A DNA stretch of 64,000 bases, taken from contig DATJJY010000016.1 of assembly GCA_035491895.1 (NCBI GenBank), positions 1-64,000 of the forward strand. Direction: 5' to 3'. Position numbers and translations under genes: made by a program. This DNA is from DASTHG01 sp035491895. Lineage in GTDB: Bacteria > Gemmatimonadota > Gemmatimonadetes > Gemmatimonadales > GWC2-71-9. The stretch's first letter is position 1. The number at the start of each line of letters is the position of its first letter. The notes beneath the pieces were generated by a model. That model made no database searches and was not told the origin of the DNA. It saw only the letters and a list, made by a program, of their open reading frames with translations. Shown piece by piece: positions 8,355 through 17,921 of this stretch.

Positions 8355-9746
8355 TCAGGGGTTCGTTATACCGGCCTCCGGTATACGCGGAGACCACGCC
8401 GGCAGTCGTGCCCCACTCTGCTGCAACAGGGGCCGAATCCTTCCCGTTTCCAGGTCAATCACCCACAACTGCCGGTAGCCACTGCGATCCGAGACGAACG
8501 CCAGATGCCGCCCGTCGGGCGCCCAGGTGGGGTCCTCGTTGCGGCCCAGCGACGTGAGCTGTCGCACGGTGCGGGTCCGCACGTCGAGCACGAAGACCTG
8601 CAACGTGCCGCCGACGTCGCGGTGAAATGCCACCGACTGGCCGTCGGGGGACCATTCCGGAGCATTGGACGACCCGCTGACCCCGTAATCGAACGGGGCG
8701 AACAACTGCTGGTCGGTGCCGTCGGCCGCCATTACGTAAATCTGCGGCAACCCCGGGCGTGTCGAGACGAACGCAATCCGCTGCCCGTCCGGACTATAGG
8801 TCGGAGACAAGTTGTCCGAAAAGCCGCCTCGGGTCAAGCGCTGCAGACAGCAGCTGTCATGCAGATTGATCGTGTAGATATCGGTGCCTTCTTCGGTCGC
8901 ACGGCTGAAGGCGAGGGTGCGACCGTCGGGTGAAAACGCCGGCGTGAAATCGAGCGTCTTGCCCGTCGTAGTCACCGTCGCCCGCCGGTTCGTCGCGACA
9001 TCCTGCACGAACAGCTGACCCCGCCCGTCGGCGAACTCCATATAGGCAAAGCGCCGCCCATCCCGCGACCACGCCGGCGACATCGCCTGATGGTCGGTCG
9101 AGGAGGTGAGGACGATGTCGGCCCCGTCCTGGTCGATGCGGTACACCTTCCCGTCGCGCACGAACAGGATGCGGGTCGCCGCCATGCCGGGCGTCCCCAC
9201 CGTCGCCTGGAGGATCTGATCGGAGAGCCGGTGAGCCGCGAGCCGGAAGCCCGGGAGTCCCAACGCGGGCAGCACCCCCTGCACCGTGCGCCGCACGGCG
9301 CCGGCCGCGATGTCGTGCACGACGATCACCGTCGTATCCGCCGCGCCCCGGACGTCGATCGCGAAATCCGCGCCGAGCGCCCGATATAATGGATAGTTGA
9401 GCGTGCCCCCCCCCGCCGCTGGCCGTGGGCGGGCGCCGCGCCCCGCGGGGTCTGGCCGAGCGGGCATCGTGGTCGAGCCGCGGACCGAGTCCCCGCCCGG
9501 CAAGGTGATCACCTCGAATCGGTCGCTGTAGTCGAGGTCGCGCGACACGATGGCTCGGACCGAGTCGAGCCCGGTCGCCACCTGGCGCCCCGGGAGCACG
9601 ACGACGCCGGGGCGCACACCGGGACGGTACACGATCCCGATCCGCACACCCCGGTCGATCGCCGTGGTGTCCTGGGCGGCAAGCCGGCCGGGCGACACGG
9701 CGGACGTGAGAGCGATCCCCAGCAGGAAGAGCCGGTGCGAGGTCAT
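8355..9746 (-). CDS. tolB: Tol-Pal system beta-propeller protein TolB
   Basis: Periplasmic component of the Tol-Pal system, contacting Pal and TolA. An N-terminal signal peptide (hydrophobic FLLGIALTSAVS, likely cut after LAA) is followed by the TolB N-terminal domain (about 30-185) and a six-bladed propeller built from repeats such as SPAWSRDGRRFAYM, FSPDGRTLAFSR, YSPDGQRIAFVS, WSPDGQSVAFHR and WAPDGRHLAFVS. Length 463 is near the usual 430. The ATG at 9746 overlaps the stop of the TolA-like gene by four bases (ATGA). Confidence 0.95.
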   Translation of the reverse strand: MTSHRLFLLGIALTSAVSPGRLAAQDTTAIDRGVRIGIVYRPGVRPGVVVLPGRQVATGLDSVRAIVSRDLDYSDRFEVITLPGGDSVRGSTTMPARPDPAGRGARPRPAAGGGTLNYPLYRALGADFAIDVRGAADTTVIVVHDIAAGAVRRTVQGVLPALGLPGFRLAAHRLSDQILQATVGTPGMAATRILFVRDGKVYRIDQDGADIVLTSSTDHQAMSPAWSRDGRRFAYMEFADGRGQLFVQDVATNRRATVTTTGKTLDFTPAFSPDGRTLAFSRATEEGTDIYTINLHDSCCLQRLTRGGFSDNLSPTYSPDGQRIAFVSTRPGLPQIYVMAADGTDQQLFAPFDYGVSGSSNAPEWSPDGQSVAFHRDVGGTLQVFVLDVRTRTVRQLTSLGRNEDPTWAPDGRHLAFVSDRSGYRQLWVIDLETGRIRPLLQQSGARLPAWSPRIPEAGITNP

Positions 9747-10429
9747 TGCCGCTTTCCGGAGAAGTAGAATCGCACGAAGAGGATGTCGGGTACCCAGCCG
9801 TCGGGCAGCATCCCGAACGCCTTGATGCGGCCCGCCTCTTCGATCGCTCCCTGGGCTTCCAGATCGAAACCGAAGTCGCCCGAACGGCGCACGAACTGCA
9901 GGTCGGTGACGGACCCGTCGCGATGAACCATGAACGACACTTCAGCCTCGAGCGGTGAAGATTGGGCCGGGCGCTGCCACCGTTGCAGCACCTGGGACAC
10001 GATGTTCTGCAAATACTCCGGGAACGGGAACTCGATCCCTTCCGTGCTCACGGTCGCCGCATCGGACCCGGTGCTCGGGGCCTCCCCGGGGAGGGGTCTG
10101 GCCTTGGGCGTCGTGCGCGGTGCGGCCTCCCGCTTCTTCGTATCGGGAGCGGGAGGCGGTGCGGCCCGGGAGGCGGTGTTCTTGGGAGGCGGCTTGGGAG
10201 CCGGCGCCGGCGGCTCCGGGGGAGCCGCTTCCCGCTGAATCGCCTGAGGCGCGGGGCGGGCATCGGGCTCGACTTCGGGCGCCGCGATAAGCTGAACGCG
10301 ATAGACGGGAGGGGCGGAGCGCGCACCCGACACGGACGCGAGAAACAGCGCCAGGACCACGCCGTGCACGAGGGCCGTGCCGATCAGGCCGAGGGGCACA
10401 TTGCCGCTCTGCCGCGGCACGCGGATCAC
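9743..10429 (-). CDS. tolA: TolA/TonB-type energy transducer
   Basis: A 228-residue protein with one N-terminal membrane span (about 12-34, IGTALVHGVVLALFLASV), a Pro/Ala/Lys-rich periplasmic stalk (about 50-120) and a C-terminal TonB/TolA domain (about 135-225: YLQNIVSQVLQRWQRP, EVSFMVHRDGSVTDLQFVRR). This architecture transmits the proton-motive force from TolQR across the periplasm. Its place between tolR and tolB argues for the TolA role, although the C-terminal domain is TonB-like and the stalk is short compared with E. coli TolA. Its start overlaps tolR by four bases. Confidence 0.85.
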   Translation of the reverse strand: MIRVPRQSGNVPLGLIGTALVHGVVLALFLASVSGARSAPPVYRVQLIAAPEVEPDARPAPQAIQREAAPPEPPAPAPKPPPKNTASRAAPPPAPDTKKREAAPRTTPKARPLPGEAPSTGSDAATVSTEGIEFPFPEYLQNIVSQVLQRWQRPAQSSPLEAEVSFMVHRDGSVTDLQFVRRSGDFGFDLEAQGAIEEAGRIKAFGMLPDGWVPDILFVRFYFSGKRQ

Positions 10430-10863
10430 GGCCCCTGCACCTCCGGCTCCGCCACGAGTCCCACGTCGTTGACGCCCGCTGCCCGGATCACGGCGAGCAC
10501 CTGCACGACGGTGGCGTACGCGACGCGACCATCGGCACGGAGGTAGACGCCCGTCGGGTGACGGCTGCGCACGAATGCCGGGAACGTGGCGCGAAAATCC
10601 TCGTAAGAGAGACCGGCTTGATCGAGAAAGATCCGGCCGGTGCGGTCCACGGTCACGACCAGTCCCGATTTGGGTTCGATCGGCCGCGCTTCCGCGCGCG
10701 GCAAACGCACGTCGACCCCGCCTTGCATGATGGGCGCGGTGATCATGAAGATGATGAGCAGCACGAAGGCCACGTCGACGAGACTCGTCACGTTGATGTC
10801 GGCATTGAGCGGCAGCTCGCCGTGGCCGCGCAGGCCGCCGCCGCCCCCCACGAGGCCCGCCAT
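10426..10863 (-). CDS. tolR: TolR/ExbD biopolymer transport protein
   Basis: Inner-membrane partner of TolQ; a single span carries the proton-relay aspartate. The span is seen at about residues 26-48 (TSLVDVAFVLLIIFMITAPI), with Asp30 in the LVDV motif of ExbD/TolR. The periplasmic part has the family pattern VDVRLPRAEA and YLRADGRVAYATVVQVLAVI. Length 145 is usual. A glycine-rich tail precedes the span. It abuts tolQ with no gap and overlaps the next gene by four bases. Confidence 0.93.
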   Translation of the reverse strand: MAGLVGGGGGLRGHGELPLNADINVTSLVDVAFVLLIIFMITAPIMQGGVDVRLPRAEARPIEPKSGLVVTVDRTGRIFLDQAGLSYEDFRATFPAFVRSRHPTGVYLRADGRVAYATVVQVLAVIRAAGVNDVGLVAEPEVQGP

Positions 10864-11580
10864 CTAGAGCCTCCCTTCGCGCGCCAGACTGCCGATGATT
10901 TCCTGCGCGAACCCCTCCAGCTCGCCCGCGAAGAGACCGAGCCGGTTCACGTAGAGATTGTAGGACATCACCGCCGGCACCGCGACCGCGAGTCCGGCGA
11001 CCGTCGTCACGAGCGCTTCCGCGACGCCGGGAGCGACGGCGCCGATGTTGCCGGATCCGCCGACGGCGATCCCGATGAATGCGTCCATCACGCCGAGCAC
11101 GGTCCCGAGCAGGCCGAGCAGCGGGCTCACGGACCCGAACGTCGCCAGCCAGGGGATGAACCGGGCGGCCGCGTCACGCTCCGCGGCGACCTCCTTCGCG
11201 AGCACCATGCGCAGCGCCTCGAGCTGCATCATCGTCAACGTCGGGTGCGGCGTCGCAGCCGCGGGCTCGCGCAGTACGCCGGGCTTCAGGTGTGAGAAGA
11301 ACTGGACCGCTTCGCGCAGCAGGCGGTTGTACGGTGACGACGGCAGCCGCATCGCCGCGTGATAGGCCTCTTCCAGCCGCGGCGCTTTCTCGATCTCCTT
11401 CATGAAGCGATCGGCCTGCCGCCGCACATTCCGGAACTGCCACCACTTCAGAATGATCAAGTACCACGAGACGACGGAGAACAGCACCAGAATCGCGAGG
11501 ACGACCTTCGTTTCGCGACTCGAGGTGAGCACCAGCTCCCACGGCGTGGTGGGCACCGCCCGCCCGACTTGCAAGAGCAC
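10864..11580 (-). CDS. tolQ: TolQ/ExbB/MotA-family proton channel
   Basis: First gene of the tol-pal set; with TolR it forms the proton-driven motor that drives TolA. Three spans are visible: about 28-48 (VLAILVLFSVVSWYLIILKW), 140-165 (FIPWLATFGSVSPLLGLLGTV) and 180-205 (VAEALVTTVAGLAVAVPAVM). The last two form the conserved MotA_ExbB domain (GLLGTVLGVMDAF, EALVTTVAGLAVAVP). Length 238 matches the family. It starts two bases after the epimerase gene stop would require on the other side, so the operon may begin further upstream. Confidence 0.93.
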   Translation of the reverse strand: MLLQVGRAVPTTPWELVLTSSRETKVVLAILVLFSVVSWYLIILKWWQFRNVRRQADRFMKEIEKAPRLEEAYHAAMRLPSSPYNRLLREAVQFFSHLKPGVLREPAAATPHPTLTMMQLEALRMVLAKEVAAERDAAARFIPWLATFGSVSPLLGLLGTVLGVMDAFIGIAVGGSGNIGAVAPGVAEALVTTVAGLAVAVPAVMSYNLYVNRLGLFAGELEGFAQEIIGSLAREGRL

Positions 11581-11582
11581 GC

Positions 11583-12527
11583 TTACCCCTCCCGGATCCA
11601 GTGGAGTGTGCGCGCCACGCCGTCAGCCAACGCCACCCGCGGACGCCAGTCCAGTTCTCGTGCGGCCTTCGACACGTCCAGCGCGCTGCGCAGGATCTCT
11701 CCGGCCCGCGCCGGGGCGTGGTCGATCGCGCTGCGCGACCCGGCGGCGGCGGCGATGATCTCGGTCAGGCGATTGACCGTCGTTTCGACTCCGGTCCCGA
11801 TATTGTAGGCCCGGGCATCGAGCCCGCCGAGTGGCGGCAGCGCACGCTCCGCGGCGATGACGTTGGCCGCGGCCACGTCCTCGACGTATACCAGGTCCCG
11901 CGTCTGTCGCCCATCACCGTAGATCGTGACCGGCTCCCCGGCGAGCAGCAGGCGGCTGAAGAGCGCCACGACGCCCGCTTCCCCATGCGGATTCTGGCGC
12001 GGCCCGTACACGTTGCTGTAGCGCAGGCAGACCGCCTCCAGACCGAACAGCTGCGCGAACGTCGCGAGATAGTACTCCGAGGTCAGCTTGGCGGTCCCGT
12101 ACGGCGATGCCGGGAGTTTGCCCGCGGATTCGGGCGTCGGCGTCGCGGCCCCGTCGCCGTACACCGTGCCCCCCGACGAGGCGAAGACGACGCGCCGCAC
12201 GCCGCCGGCACGCGCCCCCTCGAGCACGTTCAGGAGGCCGATCACGTTCACCTGGGCGTCGAACACCGGGTCGGCGACCGAGCGGCGCACGTCCATCTGC
12301 GCGGCATGGTGATTGAGGATCGCGAAGCCGCCGGTCGCCGCGAGCGACCGGGCATCGGGGGAACGCACATCGGCGCGTACCAGCGGAACGCCGGCGGGGA
12401 GGTTGTCGGCCTTGCCGGACGAGAGATCGTCGAGCACGGTCACGTCGTCTCCCGCGGCCAGATGCGCGCGGACGAGGTGCGAGCCGATGAACCCCGCGCC
12501 GCCCGTTATCAAGACTCGGCGCTTCAT
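11583..12527 (-). CDS. NAD-dependent sugar epimerase, UDP-glucose 4-epimerase type
   Basis: Extended short-chain dehydrogenase of 314 residues. The Rossmann motif GGAGFIGSHL is at 9-18, and the catalytic pair follows the SPYGTAKLTSE pattern (Tyr-x-x-x-Lys, near residue 148). Substrate-side motifs RYSNVYGPRQNPHGEAGVV and YGDGRQTRDLVYVEDVA match GalE-type enzymes acting on UDP-hexoses. The exact sugar cannot be read from sequence. It lies immediately before tolQ in the same direction (2 bases after it in coordinates, upstream in transcription), an unusual neighbour for tol genes. Confidence 0.85.
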   Translation of the reverse strand: MKRRVLITGGAGFIGSHLVRAHLAAGDDVTVLDDLSSGKADNLPAGVPLVRADVRSPDARSLAATGGFAILNHHAAQMDVRRSVADPVFDAQVNVIGLLNVLEGARAGGVRRVVFASSGGTVYGDGAATPTPESAGKLPASPYGTAKLTSEYYLATFAQLFGLEAVCLRYSNVYGPRQNPHGEAGVVALFSRLLLAGEPVTIYGDGRQTRDLVYVEDVAAANVIAAERALPPLGGLDARAYNIGTGVETTVNRLTEIIAAAAGSRSAIDHAPARAGEILRSALDVSKAARELDWRPRVALADGVARTLHWIREG

Positions 12528-12556
12528 TGGAATCCGATTCCTCCTTGTGACGACGA

Positions 12557-12582
12557 GGCGCGGCGGGGAAATCCGCCGCGCC
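12557..12582. terminator. Strong GC hairpin between the LysM gene and the epimerase gene
   Basis: A perfect 10-bp inverted repeat (GGCGCGGCGG / CCGCCGCGCC) with a 6-base loop fills the 92-base gap. No T-run follows on either strand, so it may be an RNA processing or stability hairpin and not a true intrinsic terminator. Confidence 0.4.
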
Positions 12583-12619
12583 CGGGTGCTGCTGCGATAC
12601 CGGGAGAGCGACTACGTGG

Positions 12620-13804
12620 TCAGGAGGGCATCTTCTTGATCAACCGCACCGGCATGCCGGGAATCAGCTGGGGATTCGACATGCCGATGACGATCGCCGA
12701 GGACGTGTGCTCGCGGGTATGCGCCACCAGCAGCTGCACCCTGACCTCCTCCGACCGCGCGCCGACCTCGCCCGATGCCGGGCGGTACGCCTCGAACACG
12801 TCCCCCAACGTCACGCCGTCGGCGCGACCCTTGTCGAGGAACACGACCTGCTGCACGCTGGCGAGCACGTGCTGGTCCCGCATCTCGATCAGATGACCCT
12901 GCAGCCCCTGATCGACATCCGCCGGGCGCACCTCGCCCGGATCCTTGAACGGCTCGAGCGGCAGCGCGACCGTCCCGCCCCGGATGCGGCCGAACTGCAT
13001 GATGACGGTGGCGAGCACCTGCTTCTGCTGCAGTGACGTCACCCGCGCCACACCCACCGGCACGACGACCGAGCCCCATGGATTGATATCGCGATCGAGC
13101 CGCGCCACGAGCAGCGAATCGCCGATGTGATACGACGCCTGGGACGGGGGCAGGATGGCGATCTCCTGGAAGGTCGTGGCCACGTTCGATTGCGGATTCG
13201 CCAGTACCGGAATCGACGGCTTCGCCGTGTTCCCCACGACCGACGCCCAAGGCAGCTTCTCGCCTTCGGTCAGGAACCCCGCCGAGTAGAACTCGCCGCG
13301 CCGGACCGGGCGGTACACCTGGTGCGCGTACGCGCGCAGCACGTCTTCGACGCGCTGTTGCTGCGTCGAGCGACGGTCGAAAATCGTGCCCGGCCCTTCG
13401 GGCTCCGCAGGCGGCGGTGGGGCGAGCTGCGTCGTGTCGGCGGCACCGGTGTCACGCTGTGCGACGGTCTGCGTCGTGTCCGTCACCGGAGCCGTCGCGA
13501 TGCCGCCGAGATCGAGCACCTCGCCGGGATAGATCCAGTGGGGGTCCTCGACCACCGCGGTATTGCGGCGGTAGATCTCCGGCCACAGCAGGGGGTCGGA
13601 GAAGTTTTGCTGAGAGATCGACCAGAGTGTTTCGCCGCTGACGACGACGTGCTTGCCGGCGGCGGGGAGAGCCGGTGCGGTGTCTTGCGGGGCCGCCGGG
13701 CGAGCCGTAGTGGAGTCCTGCGCGACGAGGGTCGCGGCCAGCGGCAGGGCGACCACTACGGCCCACACGACGCGGCTAGAACGGCAGATCGTCGTCCTCC
13801 TCAT
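12620..13804 (-). CDS. Exported LysM-domain protein
   Basis: A 394-residue protein with a signal peptide (VVWAVVVALPLAATLVAQ) and one LysM domain at about residues 50-100 (VSGETLWSISQQNFSDPLLW, NTAVVEDPHWIYPGEVLDL), which binds peptidoglycan or other GlcNAc polymers. The remaining 270 residues contain beta-rich repeats without a family I recognise. The final part (VFLDKGRADGVTLGDVFEAY) resembles the glycan-side domains of other LysM envelope proteins. The ATG used overlaps the ssb 3' end by 29 bases; a GTG 12 codons later would also keep the signal peptide. Its place after ssb is probably co-transcription only. Confidence 0.8.
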   Translation of the reverse strand: MRRTTICRSSRVVWAVVVALPLAATLVAQDSTTARPAAPQDTAPALPAAGKHVVVSGETLWSISQQNFSDPLLWPEIYRRNTAVVEDPHWIYPGEVLDLGGIATAPVTDTTQTVAQRDTGAADTTQLAPPPPAEPEGPGTIFDRRSTQQQRVEDVLRAYAHQVYRPVRRGEFYSAGFLTEGEKLPWASVVGNTAKPSIPVLANPQSNVATTFQEIAILPPSQASYHIGDSLLVARLDRDINPWGSVVVPVGVARVTSLQQKQVLATVIMQFGRIRGGTVALPLEPFKDPGEVRPADVDQGLQGHLIEMRDQHVLASVQQVVFLDKGRADGVTLGDVFEAYRPASGEVGARSEEVRVQLLVAHTREHTSSAIVIGMSNPQLIPGMPVRLIKKMPS

Positions 13805-14255
13805 CCAGCGCCTCCGGGAACGCGTCGAGCGACTCGGGCTTGCCTTCGGGAGTCACCTTCGCCGTCGCTTTGGCGCGGGCAAAGTCTCCCGACCCTTCAC
13901 CCCCGGCGCCGCGGGGCGACAAGAGAATCACTTCACGGGCGACGATCTCGGTGACGTAGCGGGTTTGCTTTTCTTTGTCTTCCCAGGTGCGGTATTCCAC
14001 CCGCCCCTCCACGTACACCTTGTCGCCCTTCTTCATGTACTTCTCGGCGAGATCGGCCAGCATCGATCCCTTGTTGTTCCAGCAGATCACCCGGTGCCAC
14101 TCCGTCTTTTCCTGCTTTTCGCCCTTCTGGTCGGTCCACTGCCGGCTGGTGGCGAGAGAGACGTTGGCGACCCGGGACCCGTTGTTGGTGCTGCGTACCT
14201 CTGGATCGGCCCCCAAATTGCCGATCAACATGACCTTGTTCAGGCTTCTGCTCAC
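13776..14255 (-). CDS. ssb: Single-stranded DNA-binding protein
   Basis: Binds single-stranded DNA in replication, repair and recombination. The OB-fold is seen at about residues 4-110 (LNKVMLIGNLGADPEVRST, VANVSLATSRQW, TEWHRVICWN, YVEGRVEYRTWEDKE). The acidic tail ends EEDDDLPF, the classical tip that recruits partner proteins. The start is a GTG at 14253-14255, preceded at good spacing by AGGAGG and further up by a consensus promoter. Length 159 is typical. Confidence 0.97.
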   Translation of the reverse strand: MSRSLNKVMLIGNLGADPEVRSTNNGSRVANVSLATSRQWTDQKGEKQEKTEWHRVICWNNKGSMLADLAEKYMKKGDKVYVEGRVEYRTWEDKEKQTRYVTEIVAREVILLSPRGAGGEGSGDFARAKATAKVTPEGKPESLDAFPEALDEEDDDLPF

Positions 14256-14300
14256 GACTGCCTCCTGGCATTAGGCGGGTGGGGGCCAAGGATGCCCCAG

Positions 14301-14329
14301 ATTATATGACTCGCAAGTCATTCTGTCAA
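14301..14329 (-). promoter_or_regulatory. Consensus sigma-70 promoter of ssb with a dyad in its spacer
   Basis: On the minus strand TTGACA (14324-14329) and TATAAT (14301-14306) are separated by exactly 17 bases. Both hexamers match consensus fully. The spacer and -10 edge hold a dyad, ATGACT-TGCG-AGTCAT, which could be an operator. ssb starts 45 bases downstream. This promoter lies right after the rimI stop and probably begins a new transcription unit within the gene train. Confidence 0.85.
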
Positions 14330-14355
14330 TCAAAGATACGCCACTTGTACCCTAT

Positions 14356-14892
14356 TTACGCCGAGGTGGTGTCTGCCGATATGGCGGCCCGCAAGACGAC
14401 GGCGTCCTCCGTCGGCCGCTGATAGTAACGGGGCCGCCGACCGACCGCCGCGAAGCCGAACGACTCGTACAATTGTTGCGCCGGGAGGTTCGACTCGCGC
14501 ACTTCGAGAAACGCCGACACGACACCGCGGCGGCCAAAGTCCTCGAGCAGGCGGCGGACCAGCGCCGTTCCGATCCCGCGGCGGCGCGCCGACAGCATGA
14601 CACCGAGATTGAGAATCTCACCCTGATCGACCACGGCGCGTCCGACGATGTAGCCGAGCGGTGTCGTCCCGTTCTCCGCCACGTAGATCGGCCAGCCGTT
14701 GCGGAGACAATCGGCGAAATCCCCGCGCGACCACGGATCGGTGAAGGCGATCCGTTCGAGCGCGACGAGTGCCGGCAGATCAGCTTCCCGAGCGGGTCGG
14801 ATGAGACAGGGGACGTCCGTGGCGAGCCTCCCAACGCGCTTGCGCCTCCGCGGGCCGGCCGTAGTCCGGCTCCGCAGAGGCAGGATCCTCAA
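14356..14892 (-). CDS. rimI: Ribosomal-protein-alanine N-acetyltransferase, GNAT fold
   Basis: Acetyl-CoA-dependent N-acetyltransferase; RimI acetylates the N-terminal alanine of ribosomal protein S18. Motifs: LIRPAREADLPALVALERIA at the start of the fold, ILNLGVMLSARRRGIGTALV (acetyl-CoA-binding RxxGIG), FLEVRESNLPAQQLYESFGF. The folded part starts near 14803, where no ATG, GTG or TTG is in frame. The nearest canonical start is the TTG at 14890-14892, which overlaps tsaB by 113 bases and adds about 30 Arg-rich residues. The true start is therefore uncertain. The tsaE-tsaB-rimI order is common in bacteria and supports the call. Confidence 0.8.
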   Translation of the reverse strand: MRILPLRSRTTAGPRRRKRVGRLATDVPCLIRPAREADLPALVALERIAFTDPWSRGDFADCLRNGWPIYVAENGTTPLGYIVGRAVVDQGEILNLGVMLSARRRGIGTALVRRLLEDFGRRGVVSAFLEVRESNLPAQQLYESFGFAAVGRRPRYYQRPTEDAVVLRAAISADTTSA

Positions 14893-15514
14893 TGCGGCGC
14901 CCGACGCCCGCGAGCGGCTGCAGCGCGAGCAACGACGCCCCCGTGGGTCGCAACGCGCGTAGATCGAGCGTCCGGGCGCCCGTCCACGGCTCCAACGCGG
15001 CGCCGTAGCGCACGGCCCCGTCACCCACCGCCGCCCGGGGCCGCTCCGGCGTAGCGGCGATCAGCTCCTCCGGTGTCCAGAGCCCCGGTGCGACCACGAC
15101 CTCGAGGCGCTCCGGTCGCAGCACGTAGACGGCGCCGAAGACCTGGCCGCGCAGCGCATCGAAACACGCGGCGATGGGAACGGGGCCGAGCACCGCGGCC
15201 GCGCTCGCCGCGGCGGCCGCCAACGCCGGGATGGCAACGAGCGGCAGCTCGCGCTCCTGCGCGAGGCCTTTTGCGGCCGCCCAGCCGATGCGCAGCCCGG
15301 TGAAGCTCCCCGGTCCATCGGAGACGACGATCCCCGCGAGGTCGGCGACGGCGAGGCCGCTCGCGCGTACCGTACGATCGATGAGCTCGACGATTCCCCC
15401 GGCATGCGTGCGGGGACCTTCGAGCAGCGTGGTGGAGCGGGCCTCGGGCGGCTCTCCCACGGCCACGGACGCGAGGGCCGTCGCCGTGTCGAGCGCCAGC
15501 CACGCACCACTCAC
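14780..15514 (-). CDS. tsaB: tRNA threonylcarbamoyladenosine biosynthesis protein TsaB
   Basis: Partner of TsaD in making the t6A modification at position 37 of ANN-decoding tRNAs. The ASKHA-like fold is recognised by WLALDTATALASVAVG, THAGGIVELIDRTV and GIVVSDGPGSFTGLRIGWAA. The start is a GTG at 15512-15514 that overlaps the tsaE stop (GTGA); a longer open frame upstream is just read-through of the tsaE region. That gives 244 residues, the normal size. Confidence 0.92.
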   Translation of the reverse strand: MSGAWLALDTATALASVAVGEPPEARSTTLLEGPRTHAGGIVELIDRTVRASGLAVADLAGIVVSDGPGSFTGLRIGWAAAKGLAQERELPLVAIPALAAAAASAAAVLGPVPIAACFDALRGQVFGAVYVLRPERLEVVVAPGLWTPEELIAATPERPRAAVGDGAVRYGAALEPWTGARTLDLRALRPTGASLLALQPLAGVGRRIEDPASAEPDYGRPAEAQARWEARHGRPLSHPTRSGS

Positions 15515-15877
15515 CGCTCCTCCAGGATCCGGTAGGCGGTATCGCTGTCGTGGCTGAGCTGAAAGTAGCGATCGAGCGGCGGCATCATGTGCCCCGCTTT
15601 CTCCGGCCATTCGACCAGCAGGATGGCCTTCTGCAGCAGGATATCGTCGAGGCCCAGATCGCGCGCTTCCTTGGACGACTTCAGCCGGTAACAATCGACG
15701 TGGAAGACGGGACCGCTGGGGGACTCGTAGCGGTGGACGAGAGCGTAGGTCGGGCTGGTCGCAGGCACCTCGGCCCCCAGCCCGCGGCAGATCGCCTGGA
15801 CGAGCGTCGTCTTCCCGGCACCGAGGTCGCCCGAGATGCCGATGATCACCGGGGGGCGCAGCGCGCTCCCCAGGTCC

Positions 15878-17908
<2,031 letters not shown>

Positions 17909-17921
17909 TGCGCCAAAATAA

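Noticed and set aside
12557..12582. Palindrome as a classical rho-independent terminator
   Set aside because: The stem is strong but no T-run follows on either strand, so it is listed only as a low-confidence terminator or processing hairpin.
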